Under the pieces are notes generated by a model. It had not been told where the DNA came from, did no database searches, and was given only the letters and a program-made list of their open reading frames with translations. A stretch of 64,000 bases of DNA from positions 186,001-250,000 of the forward strand of contig NZ_UYZZ01000004.1 in NCBI RefSeq assembly GCF_900626095.1, in the 5' to 3' direction. Of the stretch, positions 33,955-43,497 are shown in pieces (position 1 is the first letter of the stretch; every line of letters starts with the position of its first letter). A program made the translations under genes and the position numbers. The stretch comes from Clostridium rectalis. GTDB lineage: Bacteria > Bacillota > Clostridia > Clostridiales > Clostridiaceae.

Positions 33955-35244
33955 ATGAAAAAGTTCTTTGATTGGATGGAAGAGCATTTTGTTCCAATAG
34001 CAGCTAAGATAGGTTCACAAAGACATTTGGTTGCTATTCGTGATGGCTTTGCCACAATTACTCCAATTATTATGGCGGGGGCTTTTGCAACATTATTTAA
34101 TAACTTAGGATGGAAAAGGTATCAAGATTTTATGAGTTGGCTATTGCCTGCTAATTGGAAGGATTTTGGTGGTGGTATCTGGAATGGTACTTTTGCCATA
34201 ATGTCATTATTAGTTGTATTTACAATATCTTATCATTTAGCTAGATCTTATGACAAGGATGCATTATCAGCAGGAATTGTATCTCTAGCGGCATTATTAA
34301 TTTTATATAAACAAACAGAGGATGGAGCGATACCACTTACGTTCTTAGGTGGTCGAGGACTATTTGTTGCACTTATAGTTGCTTTAGTTGCTACAGAAAT
34401 ATTTGTTAAGCTATCTGGAAATCCTAAATTGATTATTAAAATGCCAGAAGGGGTTCCACCAGCAGTAGCAAAATCTTTCGCAGCATTATTACCATCCATT
34501 ATAGTTTTAGCTATTGTAGCAGGAGTTAAACAGATTTTTGCAGCATTGGGAGTAATTGATTTACATCAAGCTTTATTTACTATGTTACAAGCTCCACTTC
34601 AGGGAGTTATGGGAAGTTTAGGTGGTTTATTAGTTCTAGTGTTAGCACAACAATTCCTATGGTTCTTTGGACTACATGGTTCAAATATACTTGCACCAAT
34701 TATAAATGCAGTTTTATTACCATTAACAGAAGCAAATGTAAGAGCATTAAAAAATGGAGTTGCTGCAGAGCATATAGTAAACAGCCAGTTCTTAGATTCT
34801 TATGTAAATATGGGAGGATCAGGAGTTACCATAGCGTTACTTATTGCTATATTCTTAGTTGGTAAAAAGAGCAAGTCACAAAAAACTATTGCAAACCTAA
34901 GTGTTGGACCAGGAATGTTTAATATCAATGAACCCGTTATATTTGGTATGCCGATAATTTTAAATCCAATTTATTTCATACCATTTTTATTAGCACCTTT
35001 AGCTTCTGGATTTATTGCATATACATTAACTGCTATTGGATTTGCACCTAAAGTTGTAGTTATGGCACACTGGACAACACCACCAATTTTAGGCGCAATT
35101 ATATCAACAAACTCAATAAGAGGTGGAATTACAGCTCTTATCTGTTTAGTAGTTAGTATAATAATATATGTACCATTTGTTCGTATGTCAGTTAGAAAAG
35201 AACAAGAAACTTTAGTTAAAGTAGAAAACACACATTCCATTTAA
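33955..35244 (+). CDS. PTS cellobiose/lactose-family IIC permease
   Basis: A 429-residue IIC protein of the lactose/cellobiose (Lac) family with about ten membrane segments. Family signatures include the N-terminal FFDWMEEHFVPIAAKIGSQR, LAQQFLWFFGLHGSNILAPI and FNINEPVIFGMPIILNP. It moves and phosphorylates a beta-disaccharide with separate IIA and IIB proteins, neither of which is next to it, so it must share them from elsewhere. It follows the GH4 gene by 86 bases and ends at a strong terminator. Confidence 0.92.
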   Translation: MKKFFDWMEEHFVPIAAKIGSQRHLVAIRDGFATITPIIMAGAFATLFNNLGWKRYQDFMSWLLPANWKDFGGGIWNGTFAIMSLLVVFTISYHLARSYDKDALSAGIVSLAALLILYKQTEDGAIPLTFLGGRGLFVALIVALVATEIFVKLSGNPKLIIKMPEGVPPAVAKSFAALLPSIIVLAIVAGVKQIFAALGVIDLHQALFTMLQAPLQGVMGSLGGLLVLVLAQQFLWFFGLHGSNILAPIINAVLLPLTEANVRALKNGVAAEHIVNSQFLDSYVNMGGSGVTIALLIAIFLVGKKSKSQKTIANLSVGPGMFNINEPVIFGMPIILNPIYFIPFLLAPLASGFIAYTLTAIGFAPKVVVMAHWTTPPILGAIISTNSIRGGITALICLVVSIIIYVPFVRMSVRKEQETLVKVENTHSI

Positions 35245-35263
35245 ATAAAAATTTGCCCCCAAC

Positions 35264-35297
35264 AAAAACCGTATGCAGTAATGCATACGGTTTTTAC
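35264..35297 (+). terminator. Intrinsic terminator after the PTS IIC gene
   Basis: A 14-bp stem (AAAAACCGTATGCA / TGCATACGGTTTTT) with a 4-nt loop, followed by T-rich sequence. Confidence 0.9.
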
Positions 35298-35521
35298 TGT
35301 GTAAAGCATGACAAAGCCTTTATTTAGGGGATATAAAATTTGGATATACTACCTGAATTTCATACCCCCTATTTATTAAAGATAAGTTATAAGCGTATTT
35401 ACTTTACATAGAAATTGTGCAATAATAGAAAATTGTGAAACCATGTTTAATCAAAATATTTTAGGGAACATTTTGGATAAAAACTTGGTAAATAATGATT
35501 TTGTATAGTGAGGAGTAAAAG

Positions 35522-37030
35522 ATGAAGATAGGATTTGACCATAAGAAATATCTAGAAGAACAATCGAAGTATATCTTAGAGAGAGTTAATAATTTTGACA
35601 AATTGTATTTAGAATTTGGAGGAAAACTCTTATTTGACCTTCATGCTAAAAGGGTTTTGCCTGGATTTGATGAAAATGCGAAAATAAAACTCCTACATAG
35701 ACTAAGAGAAAAGGTTGAAATAGTTATCTGTGTATATGCAGGGGATATAGAAAGAAACAAAATAAGAGGCGACTTTGGTATTACTTATGACATGGATGTT
35801 TTAAGATTAATTGACGATTTGAGAACTTATGAACTTGATGTAAATAGTGTTGTAATTACTAGATATGATGGACAGCCTGCTACAACTGTATTTATAAATA
35901 AGCTTGAACGTAGAGGTATAAAGGTATATAAGCATAAGGCTACTAAAGGATATCCTACGGATGTGGATACGATAGTAAGTGATGAAGGGTATGGAGCTAA
36001 CCCATATATTGAAACTACAAAGCCTATAGTAGTTGTAACTGCACCGGGTCCAGGAAGTGGAAAATTAGCAACTTGTCTTAGTCAACTATATCATGAATAT
36101 AAAAGAGGCAAAATTGCAGGATACTCAAAATTTGAAACATTTCCAGTGTGGAATGTACCTTTAAAACACCCATTAAATATAGCATACGAAGCTGCCACAG
36201 CAGATCTTAAAGATGTAAATATGATTGATTCATTCCATTTAGATGCTTACAATAAAATGTCAGTAAATTATAATCGTGATATTGAGATGTTTCCTGTTTT
36301 AAAGAGAATTATAGAAAAAATAACAGGAAAAGAATCAATATATGAATCACCAACAGATATGGGAGTTAATAGGGTTGGCTTTGGTATTATAGATGATGAA
36401 GTAGTTAAAGAGGCATCTAGACAGGAAATAATAAGAAGATACTTCAAAACAAATTGTGAATATAAAAAAGGTTATGTGGATAAGGAAACTTTTCAAAGGG
36501 TAAAACTTATAATGGAAGAACTTAATTTAAAAGAAAAAGATAGGAAGGTTGTTTTACCAGCAAGGAAAAGATCGGCTAAATTAAAAGAAGAATCAAATAA
36601 AAATGAAGTATGTCCAGCAGTGGCAATAGAACTTCAGGATGGTACTATACTTACTGGAAAAAGTTCTTTAGTTATGGATGCTACAGCCGCTGTAATTTTA
36701 AATGCCGTAAAACATCTTGCAAAAATATCTGATGATATATATCTTCTTTCTCCAGTTATTCTTGAACCTATTATAAATTTAAAGGCAAAAACCTTAGGAA
36801 GTAAAAACACAGCCTTAAATTGTGAAGAAATATTAATAGCACTTAGCATTTGCGCAGCTACTAATCCAACAGCACAGGTGGCTATGGAAAAATTGACAAT
36901 GTTAAAGGGATGTCAAGCACATTCTACTACAATTTTAACTGTTAATGATGAACAGACCTTTAGAAAACTCGGTATAGATATAACATGTGATGCAGAGTAT
37001 CCATCAGAAAGTCTTTACTATAATAATTAA
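35522..37030 (+). CDS. DUF1846 family protein
   Basis: A 502-residue protein of a family widespread in Firmicutes, solved structurally but with no assigned reaction that I know. Visible marks: N-terminal [19 protein letters not shown], a P-loop-like [19 protein letters not shown] (~residue 179), [18 protein letters not shown] and the C-terminal hydrophobic [19 protein letters not shown]. No membrane segment or signal. Length fits the family (~500). Monocistronic: GAGGAG precedes the ATG and a strong terminator follows. Nucleotide binding is only inferred from the Gly-rich loop. Confidence 0.88.
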   Translation: MKIGFDHKKYLEEQSKYILERVNNFDKLYLEFGGKLLFDLHAKRVLPGFDENAKIKLLHRLREKVEIVICVYAGDIERNKIRGDFGITYDMDVLRLIDDLRTYELDVNSVVITRYDGQPATTVFINKLERRGIKVYKHKATKGYPTDVDTIVSDEGYGANPYIETTKPIVVVTAPGPGSGKLATCLSQLYHEYKRGKIAGYSKFETFPVWNVPLKHPLNIAYEAATADLKDVNMIDSFHLDAYNKMSVNYNRDIEMFPVLKRIIEKITGKESIYESPTDMGVNRVGFGIIDDEVVKEASRQEIIRRYFKTNCEYKKGYVDKETFQRVKLIMEELNLKEKDRKVVLPARKRSAKLKEESNKNEVCPAVAIELQDGTILTGKSSLVMDATAAVILNAVKHLAKISDDIYLLSPVILEPIINLKAKTLGSKNTALNCEEILIALSICAATNPTAQVAMEKLTMLKGCQAHSTTILTVNDEQTFRKLGIDITCDAEYPSESLYYNN

Positions 37031-37040
37031 TTATAATATT

Positions 37041-37080
37041 AAAACCGACTATTATTTAAAGTAATAGTCGGTTTTAATAT
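37041..37080 (+). terminator. Intrinsic terminator after DUF1846
   Basis: AAAACCGACTATTA and TAATAGTCGGTTTT form a perfect 14-bp stem with a 7-nt loop. Confidence 0.85.
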
Positions 37081-37165
37081 AAAAAGGAGTGGTATACCAT
37101 TGTTTGTAATATGTTATTTTATAGTATAAAATAAAATAAAGTGTTTATTTGGAGGAATTTTTATA

Positions 37166-38560
37166 ATGGAAATTCAGTCTGGATTTTTTAAGAAATTAAG
37201 TATAAAGATGAAAGATAGAATATATTTTTCTTTAATTACTATTTTAGCAATTTTATGTAGAATATTTTTTATATTAAAGATACCATGCAATCCCTTATCT
37301 GATTTTGAAAAATATCAGTCTATAGCTACAAATATATTTTTGGGAAATGGGCATTTTTATTTAGAAAAACCTACAGCGTTTCAACCTATGGGATACCCCT
37401 TTGCATTAGGATATTTTTATAGATTAATAGGATCTAATGATATATTTTTTGGAAAATTATTCAATGTGATAATATCATCTGTTACGTTAATAATTATATT
37501 ACTTATACTTTTAAAATTATGTAAAAGTGTAAAAAAGGTATATCTACCTTACATAATAATAGCCTTTATTCCTAACTATATTGCTTATAATAATGTATTG
37601 GGTTCAGAAGTGTTAATAACATTTTTATTTGCATGTATTATATATTTTCAGTTATGTACTTTTAATTATAAAATTAGATATATTGTTATTGGAATTTTTA
37701 TTGGACTTGCTGCTTTAACTAAACCATTTTTTTTATGTTATCCTATTATTATTGCGGTAATTATGTGGTTAAAGCATAAGAACATAAAAGAGGCAGGTAA
37801 ATTGTTTAATATATCTTTTATTTTCATGTGTATAGTAGTTTTACCATGGACTTATAGGAATTATAAAAAATTTAATTTAATAATTCCTGTATCTCATAAT
37901 GGGGGATATGTACTTTTTATAAATAATAATAGTAATAATAAAAATGGAGCTTGGATGGCTATAAAAGATATAGACGTTTCTTTAGATTTTAAAGAAAAAC
38001 TTATAAATAATAATTTTGCATATAAAGATTCAACAAAAAATGAAATAGATCAGGTAATGTTGAGTCCCGCATTAGATAAAATATTTAAAAAAGAAGGTAA
38101 AAAGTGGATAAAAAATCATCCAATACAATTTTTAAAATTAGGTCTAATTAGAATAAAAAATACATTTTTTAATGGTGCAGGGGATATCTATGCTTGGGGA
38201 ATGAACAGTATAGAGGAGAATAAGTATACAAGTTTTTTAAAAAGTGAATTTTTAAGAAAGGCTTTTTCCAAGGAAATTTATATAATAAGCCTGATATCTT
38301 TTATATTTATATTCTTAAATATAAAAGATATAATTACTTCTGTATTTAAGAAAGGTAAAAAAATAGACTATTTAGTATCCATTCCAGTTATAAATATTTC
38401 TTTTTTCATATTAATAAGTTTTGTATTTGAAGGGCAACAAAGATATAATTTTCCAGTATTATTTTTACTAGCTCTATCCTCTTTAATATGTATAGAAAAA
38501 ATTTTTATGAAAGTCTATTATTTATTCCAAAGAAAAGAGTTTATAAATGAAGCAAAATAG
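37166..38560 (+). CDS. GT-C type membrane glycosyltransferase (ArnT/PMT family)
   Basis: A 464-residue polytopic protein with ~10 membrane segments. After segment 1 the first outer loop has the acidic SDFEKYQSIATNIFLGNGHF, the place of the catalytic Asp in GT-C enzymes, and QPMGYPFALGYFYRLIGSND is typical of GT39/GT83 relatives. A soluble outer domain lies around residues 250-370. It would move a sugar from a polyprenyl-phosphate donor on the outer membrane face. Donor and acceptor are unknown; no polyprenyl-P sugar synthase is adjacent. GGAGG precedes the ATG. Confidence 0.75.
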   Translation: MEIQSGFFKKLSIKMKDRIYFSLITILAILCRIFFILKIPCNPLSDFEKYQSIATNIFLGNGHFYLEKPTAFQPMGYPFALGYFYRLIGSNDIFFGKLFNVIISSVTLIIILLILLKLCKSVKKVYLPYIIIAFIPNYIAYNNVLGSEVLITFLFACIIYFQLCTFNYKIRYIVIGIFIGLAALTKPFFLCYPIIIAVIMWLKHKNIKEAGKLFNISFIFMCIVVLPWTYRNYKKFNLIIPVSHNGGYVLFINNNSNNKNGAWMAIKDIDVSLDFKEKLINNNFAYKDSTKNEIDQVMLSPALDKIFKKEGKKWIKNHPIQFLKLGLIRIKNTFFNGAGDIYAWGMNSIEENKYTSFLKSEFLRKAFSKEIYIISLISFIFIFLNIKDIITSVFKKGKKIDYLVSIPVINISFFILISFVFEGQQRYNFPVLFLLALSSLICIEKIFMKVYYLFQRKEFINEAK

Positions 38561-38591
38561 ATAACTATTATTGCCGCATTAGTATATTCAT

Positions 38592-38632
38592 AAAAAGAAT
38601 GGTTGTTTGTTTTAATAACCATTCTTTTTATA
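38592..38632 (+). terminator. Intrinsic terminator after the glycosyltransferase
   Basis: AAAAGAATGGTT and AACCATTCTTTT form a 12-bp stem with a 12-nt loop and a T-rich tail. Confidence 0.8.
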
Positions 38633-38708
38633 TTTTGTTTTTTTAAATTTTATTTGTAAGTTATAAAGTTATTTTAATAGTTTAAAATTTTTTAAGTTTC
38701 TATTATTT

Positions 38709-40607
38709 TTAGTAATATAACTCTATTATGCATTTAAATAAATCTCCATCAAAATCAATATACATTATACCACCGTGAAGCTCTATTATGCTTTTAGCTA
38801 TGGCTAATCCTAATCCATTGCCAGATATATTTGAGTTTCGTGAAGCATCGCCCCTAGTAAATCTTTCAAATATCTCCTCTTTATCGAAGTCAAGAGCAGT
38901 AAAGGATGTGTTTTTAAAGGAAAGTTTAATACCTTTAGGAATGGAGTCTATTTCTACAAATACTCTTGTGTTTTTTACTGAATATTTTAGAGCATTATTT
39001 ATTAGGTTTTCAAAAACTCGAGACATTCTATTTCCATCTAAATCAATTTGAATATTATCTTTAAAAGTTCTAACTACAAAGGCTAAATTTTTATCTGTAT
39101 ATAATTCTGTGTCAGAGTACTCTGCTATAGACTGATTTACTAGTTCTAATATATCTACATTACTTTTGTTTAATTGTAATTTACCGCTACTCATTTTTGA
39201 TATTTCAAAAAGATTTTCTATTAGAGATTTTAATTTTAAACTTTTTTTATTTAAAATTTTTATGAAATCTTCTTTTTCTTTTTCAGAAATATCTTCTCTT
39301 AATAATATATCTGTATAGTTTATTATTGAGGTAAGGGGTGTCTTTAAATCATGAGATACATTGGCTATTAACTCACTTTTTAATCTTTCATTTTTTATTT
39401 GATCTTCAATTGATATTTTAAAACCCTTATTTAATTTGTTAATATTTTTAGCCAGTCTTTTAAGGGATTTGTCTCCATTTTCATCTATAGTATAATCTAA
39501 GTTACCATTGGTTATTTGGTCTGCTCCATTTATTACTTTATCAAGCTGTTTAGAAAATATAAATATTTTAGGTAGTATGAGAAAAACATATATTATACAT
39601 ATAAAACTAAGATAGGGATTAGACTTTTTCATATTAAACATTATATATAGTAGAATAAGAAAAAGGGAAGACGATAAAATATAAAAAGTTATTTTAAATA
39701 AAGCCTTTCTATTGTCAAACCAGTTATTTATACTAATTAATAATTTGACTAGGTATGAATTTTTAACCCCTGTTAATAACCTTGTTTTTCCTAAAGATAA
39801 TAAGACTATTAGTATAATAATAATTATAGCTATAGAGTATGTTAGTTTTATTTTATTTCCTTTAATGTTTTGCTGTACATGTGAAATACCTTTTTTATTT
39901 ATATTTAATTCATTTTCAATTTCCTTATTAAAGCTTTGAAGAATATCTTTTAAAAGTATATTGTCATCTTTTGAATAAATATAATTTTTAGGAAACCAAT
40001 AGGCTTGTATAAAATTTTTTGGATCTTTAATTTTATTAGTATATAAAGGAGCTGTGTCTGTATTATAAGTTATGTTAAACCATTTGCCCTTACTAAAAAC
40101 ATAATTATATAAGGCATCATCTGTATTTAAAAAGCTGCTAATATTTTTTTTAATAGTATTTATATTTTCCATGTCATTAGTTAAAAAAGTACCTCTTCTT
40201 TTATCTATTACTATAAATTTTACAAGTTTGTTATAGTTTTTGTTGCCCTTAGTGATTTTAATTTTTTTACTAATAACGTCTAATTCATCTTGGGATTTTA
40301 TGGATATCATATTTAAGTAATTTGTGTAGTTATAAATATATGTATTTCCTAATGTTGCACATTGTTTTAGCCAAATAGTATAATCTATCCAATGGATGCT
40401 GAACATATCTGAGTTATATTTTTCTATGTCATTAATTTGCTTTGTTTGATATGAAACTTTTGACTCTAAAGTAGTAATATAATCATATTGATGTTTCATA
40501 TTTAATAAATTTTTATAGCATGCAAAAAGAAGAATAACTATTGAAAGTAGCATAATTAATGTAGCTTTTTCTAATATATATAAAACCTTTGTTTTACAAC
40601 TATCCAT
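38709..40607 (-). CDS. Sensor histidine kinase
   Basis: A ~632-residue membrane kinase, partner of the upstream response regulator. Membrane segment 1 is at ~12-35, a ~220-residue outer sensor region follows, then three more segments (around TYSIAIIIIILIVLLSLG, FYILSSSLFLILLYIMF and FICIIYVFLILPKIFIF). A HAMP-like linker precedes the H-box SELIANVSHDLKTPLTSIIN, whose His is the phosphosite. The N-box is FENLINNALKYS and the G-box GNGLGLAIAKSIIELHGG. The start is uncertain: ATG at 40607 lies four bases after the regulator stop with a poor ribosome site; in-frame TTG codons occur just upstream. The multi-helix plan may mean it senses membrane or envelope stress. Confidence 0.88.
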   Translation of the reverse strand: MDSCKTKVLYILEKATLIMLLSIVILLFACYKNLLNMKHQYDYITTLESKVSYQTKQINDIEKYNSDMFSIHWIDYTIWLKQCATLGNTYIYNYTNYLNMISIKSQDELDVISKKIKITKGNKNYNKLVKFIVIDKRRGTFLTNDMENINTIKKNISSFLNTDDALYNYVFSKGKWFNITYNTDTAPLYTNKIKDPKNFIQAYWFPKNYIYSKDDNILLKDILQSFNKEIENELNINKKGISHVQQNIKGNKIKLTYSIAIIIIILIVLLSLGKTRLLTGVKNSYLVKLLISINNWFDNRKALFKITFYILSSSLFLILLYIMFNMKKSNPYLSFICIIYVFLILPKIFIFSKQLDKVINGADQITNGNLDYTIDENGDKSLKRLAKNINKLNKGFKISIEDQIKNERLKSELIANVSHDLKTPLTSIINYTDILLREDISEKEKEDFIKILNKKSLKLKSLIENLFEISKMSSGKLQLNKSNVDILELVNQSIAEYSDTELYTDKNLAFVVRTFKDNIQIDLDGNRMSRVFENLINNALKYSVKNTRVFVEIDSIPKGIKLSFKNTSFTALDFDKEEIFERFTRGDASRNSNISGNGLGLAIAKSIIELHGGIMYIDFDGDLFKCIIELYY

Positions 40608-40611
40608 ATAC

Positions 40612-41313
40612 TTATTTTTCAATTTTGTAACCAACTCCCCACACAACTTTTATATATCTAGGATTTTTGGGGTTTATTTCTAGTTTTTTTCTCAATCTTC
40701 TTATATGGACAGATACTGTATTTTCACTTTTGAAGGCAGGTTCATTCCAAACTCGTTCATATATTTCATTGGAAGGAAATACTCTACCCCTGTTTTCTGC
40801 AAGGAGGAGTAATATATCATATTCTATAGGGGTTAATTTTATTTCCTTACCTCCTAAGGTAACAATATGGCTAGATTTATTTACAATTATATCGTCAATA
40901 ACCACAAAATCATCTGATGTTTTCTGTACTGCATTACCAAAATCTACATATCTCCTAATTTGTGATTTTACCCTAGCAATTAGTTCAAGGGGATTAAATG
41001 GTTTGGTAATATAGTCATCAGCCCCAATATTGAGCCCAAGAATTTTATCTGTATCTTCACTTTTAGCAGATAGCATTATTATAGGTATGTTTTTGTTTTC
41101 TCTTATTTTTATGCATGTTCTTATGCCATCAAGTTTAGGCATCATTATATCAAGTAGTATTACATGAATTTTATTTTTATTTAAGGCATCTAGAGCCTCT
41201 AGACCATCACTTGCTTTAATAATGTTTATATTTTCTGTACTTCTAAAATAAACTTCAATAGCATCTCTAATTTCCTTTTCATCATCTACCACGAGTACAT
41301 TATAATTACTCAT
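40612..41313 (-). CDS. OmpR/PhoB-family response regulator
   Basis: A 233-residue regulator. The receiver has the acidic pair VVDDE, the phospho-acceptor Asp in ILLDIMMPKLDG (~51), the Ser/Thr in IIMLSAKS and the Lys in YITKPF. The C-terminal winged helix has ENTVSVHIRRLRKKLEINPK and the end WGVGYKIEK. The ATG at 41313 is eight bases after GGAGG. It lies between the hydrolase-like gene (17-base gap) and its kinase (4-base gap), clearly one operon. Confidence 0.92.
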   Translation of the reverse strand: MSNYNVLVVDDEKEIRDAIEVYFRSTENINIIKASDGLEALDALNKNKIHVILLDIMMPKLDGIRTCIKIRENKNIPIIMLSAKSEDTDKILGLNIGADDYITKPFNPLELIARVKSQIRRYVDFGNAVQKTSDDFVVIDDIIVNKSSHIVTLGGKEIKLTPIEYDILLLLAENRGRVFPSNEIYERVWNEPAFKSENTVSVHIRRLRKKLEINPKNPRYIKVVWGVGYKIEK

Positions 41314-41330
41314 TTTATAGGCCTCCATTA

Positions 41331-41909
41331 TTATCTTCTATAAAGAAAGAAGCTAAAAGGTTCTTTAATAAGACCATTTTTATTCATAGCTTTCTTTATG
41401 TTTCTTAAATGATATATTTTATTATCATAATCTTTAGCCTGATTATCGCATATGTATGCATAATCATATTGGCCTTCTTTATACCAACCCATAAATATAT
41501 ATGTATGGGTTGGTATTCCGTTTTTATTTAATGATTCATCTGTTGTAAAACATATATTACCAGGTTTTAATTTCTTATAATCTCTTTCTTTTTTAAAACC
41601 TTCTCTTTTCATTATATCTAGAATTTGAGTTGTATTGCAAATATTATTGTTTATCTTTACGTTATTAAGTCTTAAAACTTCGCAAATAAAGTATACACAG
41701 GTATTACTAGAGTCACCATTGTTTAAAGAAACAGCTTGGTTATAAGCTTTAATTCTATTATTTTTACTTAACATAAAATTATATATTTTATTCTCTAATT
41801 CGTGATTATAACTTTTTTTATACATGGTAAAAAATATTGAAAATAAAATAATAATAGATGTAAAGATAATTTTTTTATTTCTTTTTGTACTAAGGGTAGA
41901 TTTTTTCAT
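41331..41909 (-). CDS. Membrane-anchored papain-like (NlpC/P60 or CHAP-type) hydrolase, tentative
   Basis: A 192-residue protein with an N-terminal membrane segment (IIFTSIIILFSIFFTMY). The outer domain has a possible Cys-His catalytic set: Cys in SSNTCVYFICEVLRLN, His in GIPTHTYIFMGWY and a polar third residue in YICDNQAKDYD. The LKPGNICFT segment between them matches the order in NlpC/P60 peptidoglycan peptidases, but overall similarity is weak and I am not certain. The ATG at 41909 is nine bases after AAGGA. It is first in an operon with a two-component system, so the system may sense cell-wall state. Confidence 0.55.
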   Translation of the reverse strand: MKKSTLSTKRNKKIIFTSIIILFSIFFTMYKKSYNHELENKIYNFMLSKNNRIKAYNQAVSLNNGDSSNTCVYFICEVLRLNNVKINNNICNTTQILDIMKREGFKKERDYKKLKPGNICFTTDESLNKNGIPTHTYIFMGWYKEGQYDYAYICDNQAKDYDNKIYHLRNIKKAMNKNGLIKEPFSFFLYRR

Positions 41910-42510
41910 GGAATTCAGTCCTTTCAAAGTTAAGTTCTATAAATAAATAGTAGATTAAAAATATTACAAAATTTATGATTAATAATTAAGAATTCCGTAC
42001 AATATTACAAAAGTTGTAAAAGTATAGTTTAATATCACAAATGGTCATTGTAAAGAGGGAAAGAGACAAATTACTGATTTCCCTAAAAATTATTTTTGTG
42101 AGGCTTTTAATTAAATGCAATATTTACAATTTAATTGAAGAAATATAACGAAAAAACAAGAAGTACATAATGAAATAGGAGAATTAACAAGTAAAAGTCA
42201 ACTTTTCTTCTTTATTTTTATGTAAACCTTAACTATATCAAGTAATGCTTATTAAAACTTCCCTACAACATTTGTATAAAATAAAATATATTGGTATAAT
42301 TTACAATGGATTTAACAAAACCTATATATAGATATGTAAAAAGGTCTATAATAGGCTTTTTATTTTATTGGAATTTATAAAATTTATGTGTAAACATAAC
42401 TATAATTTTTTATGGGCATAAATTTTACAAATTTTTTCAAATAGTTAAATTAAAAAATCATATATTTTTAATATATGATTTTATTATTATGTTTACGGAG
42501 GAGAGTGTTA
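41910..42510. other. 600-bp AT-rich intergenic region with a possible short transcript
   Basis: No gene is supported here. An inverted repeat TTACAA-AAG-TTGTAA (42005-42019), plus a second ATATTACAAAA copy near 41962, lies upstream of the minus-strand operon and could bind the response regulator. On the plus strand TTGTAT (42272-42277), 17 bases, TATAAT (42295-42300) is a good promoter, followed ~40 bases later by a weak hairpin with a T-run (42340-42364). A perfect 12-bp hairpin AAAATCATATAT / ATATATGATTTT (about 42454-42482) precedes the GNAT ribosome site. Confidence 0.45.
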
Positions 42511-43020
42511 ATGGAAGGAAGTAGTATAGAGCTGAGACAGGAAGTATTTCAGTCTGATGCATGGAAAATTGTTCATTGGTTAGAAGATGATAAAGTGACT
42601 GAATATTTAAACGAAAGACAAAACGTGGGAAAAAGCATTAAACAAGTTATACAAAGGGTAAATATGCCTATTCTTACTCATTTGTTTAATCAAAATGGAA
42701 GTTTTTTTATGATAACTACTGAGGAAGATGAGCCTGTAGGATTCTTAAGACTTGTACCTAAACAAAATGGAGCAGAAATGGTTATAGTAATTGGAGATAG
42801 AGAAAAATGGGGACAAGGTTTAGGCTCACATGCAATAGTAGAAGGATTAAAACATGCTTTTTTTAAGTGGAGATCAGAGGAAGTAATTGCGAAGATTAAT
42901 TTTAAAAATGAAAGATCTAGAAGAGTTTTTAAAAAGGTTGGATTTGTAGAAGAGAAAAAACTGGCTATAGAAACACAATACTCAATTTCTATGGCTAAAT
43001 TTTTAAAATTAGCGGCATAA
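42511..43020 (+). CDS. GNAT-family N-acetyltransferase
   Basis: A 169-residue acetyltransferase. The acetyl-CoA signature is REKWGQGLGSHAIVEGLKHA (Q/RxxGxG/A), followed by NERSRRVFKKVGFVEEKKL. It looks complete. The ATG at 42511 follows GGAGGAG by seven bases. The 3' two-thirds (from 42753) plus the terminator are repeated almost exactly at 47773-48084. Substrate unknown; protein, antibiotic or metabolite acetylation are all possible. Confidence 0.88.
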   Translation: MEGSSIELRQEVFQSDAWKIVHWLEDDKVTEYLNERQNVGKSIKQVIQRVNMPILTHLFNQNGSFFMITTEEDEPVGFLRLVPKQNGAEMVIVIGDREKWGQGLGSHAIVEGLKHAFFKWRSEEVIAKINFKNERSRRVFKKVGFVEEKKLAIETQYSISMAKFLKLAA

Positions 43021-43064
43021 ATATAGATTTAGAAGTCTTATGTAAGTAATGCATAAGGCTTTTT
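42753..43064. repeat. 312-bp direct repeat, copy 1 (3' part of the GNAT gene and terminator)
   Basis: Matches 47773-48084 with an exact 5020-base offset and only about three visible substitutions (42767, the GCT/GAT codon near 42993 and 43032), so about 99% identical. Together the copies bracket a ~4.7-kb segment. Confidence 0.92.
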
Positions 43065-43067
43065 TTA
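43033..43067 (+). terminator. Intrinsic terminator of the GNAT gene
   Basis: AAGTCTTATG and CATAAGGCTT form a 10-bp stem with one G:T pair, followed by a T-run. The same hairpin recurs at 48053-48087 in the second repeat copy. Confidence 0.8.
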
Positions 43068-43120
43068 TGTGCATACAGCATGGTCACAATCTAAAGTATA
43101 GAATAGGTATTAACCAATGA

Positions 43121-43312
43121 CAGGAGCAGAAACTTATGGGTTTGAATATGGTTCCTTAGAAAGAATTTTATCAAAAAAATATGTAACTGGCTTATAAAAG
43201 AGTTGAAGAAAATAAATGGAAAATTAAAGCAGATATGACTTGGGGAGGAAAACTTTTATACCTTTCATTATATTGGTCTAGGTATACTTCAAAATTAAAG
43301 GTGTTACTATAA
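43121..43312 (+). pseudogene. Probable decayed coding fragment in the gap before the subtilase
   Basis: Two short open stretches read like protein: a 26-codon piece from ATG 43119 (MTGAETYGFEYGSLERILSK) ending at TAA, and a following piece (RVEENKWKIKADMTWGGKLL) ending at 43312. Neither has a ribosome site. I do not recognise the parent gene. The rest of the 43068-43497 gap holds only the subtilase promoter. Confidence 0.3.
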
Positions 43313-43367
43313 AAATATGTAATTAAATGATGTATTTTGAAAAAATATGTATTTATTAAATAATATG

Positions 43368-43412
43368 TTGAATGTGTAAAAAAAATATGATAATATTACG
43401 TTGTTCTAGAAC
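43368..43412 (+). promoter_or_regulatory. Promoter and palindrome upstream of the subtilase operon
   Basis: TTGAAT (43368-43373), 17 bases, then TAATAT (43391-43396). The perfect palindrome GTTCTAGAAC (43403-43412) sits at the expected start of transcription, ~86 bases before the gene, and could be an operator. Confidence 0.55.
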
Positions 43413-43497
43413 GTGTAAATATTAACAGTAATATGTAGATAGATATCTATCAAAAATAACTAATATACATAAAGGTAAAGGAAGAAGGTCATACTAA

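Noticed and set aside
42041-42151. ~35-codon frame starting at an ATG in the 600-bp gap
   Set aside because: No ribosome site, no recognisable sequence, and length expected by chance in AT-rich spacer.
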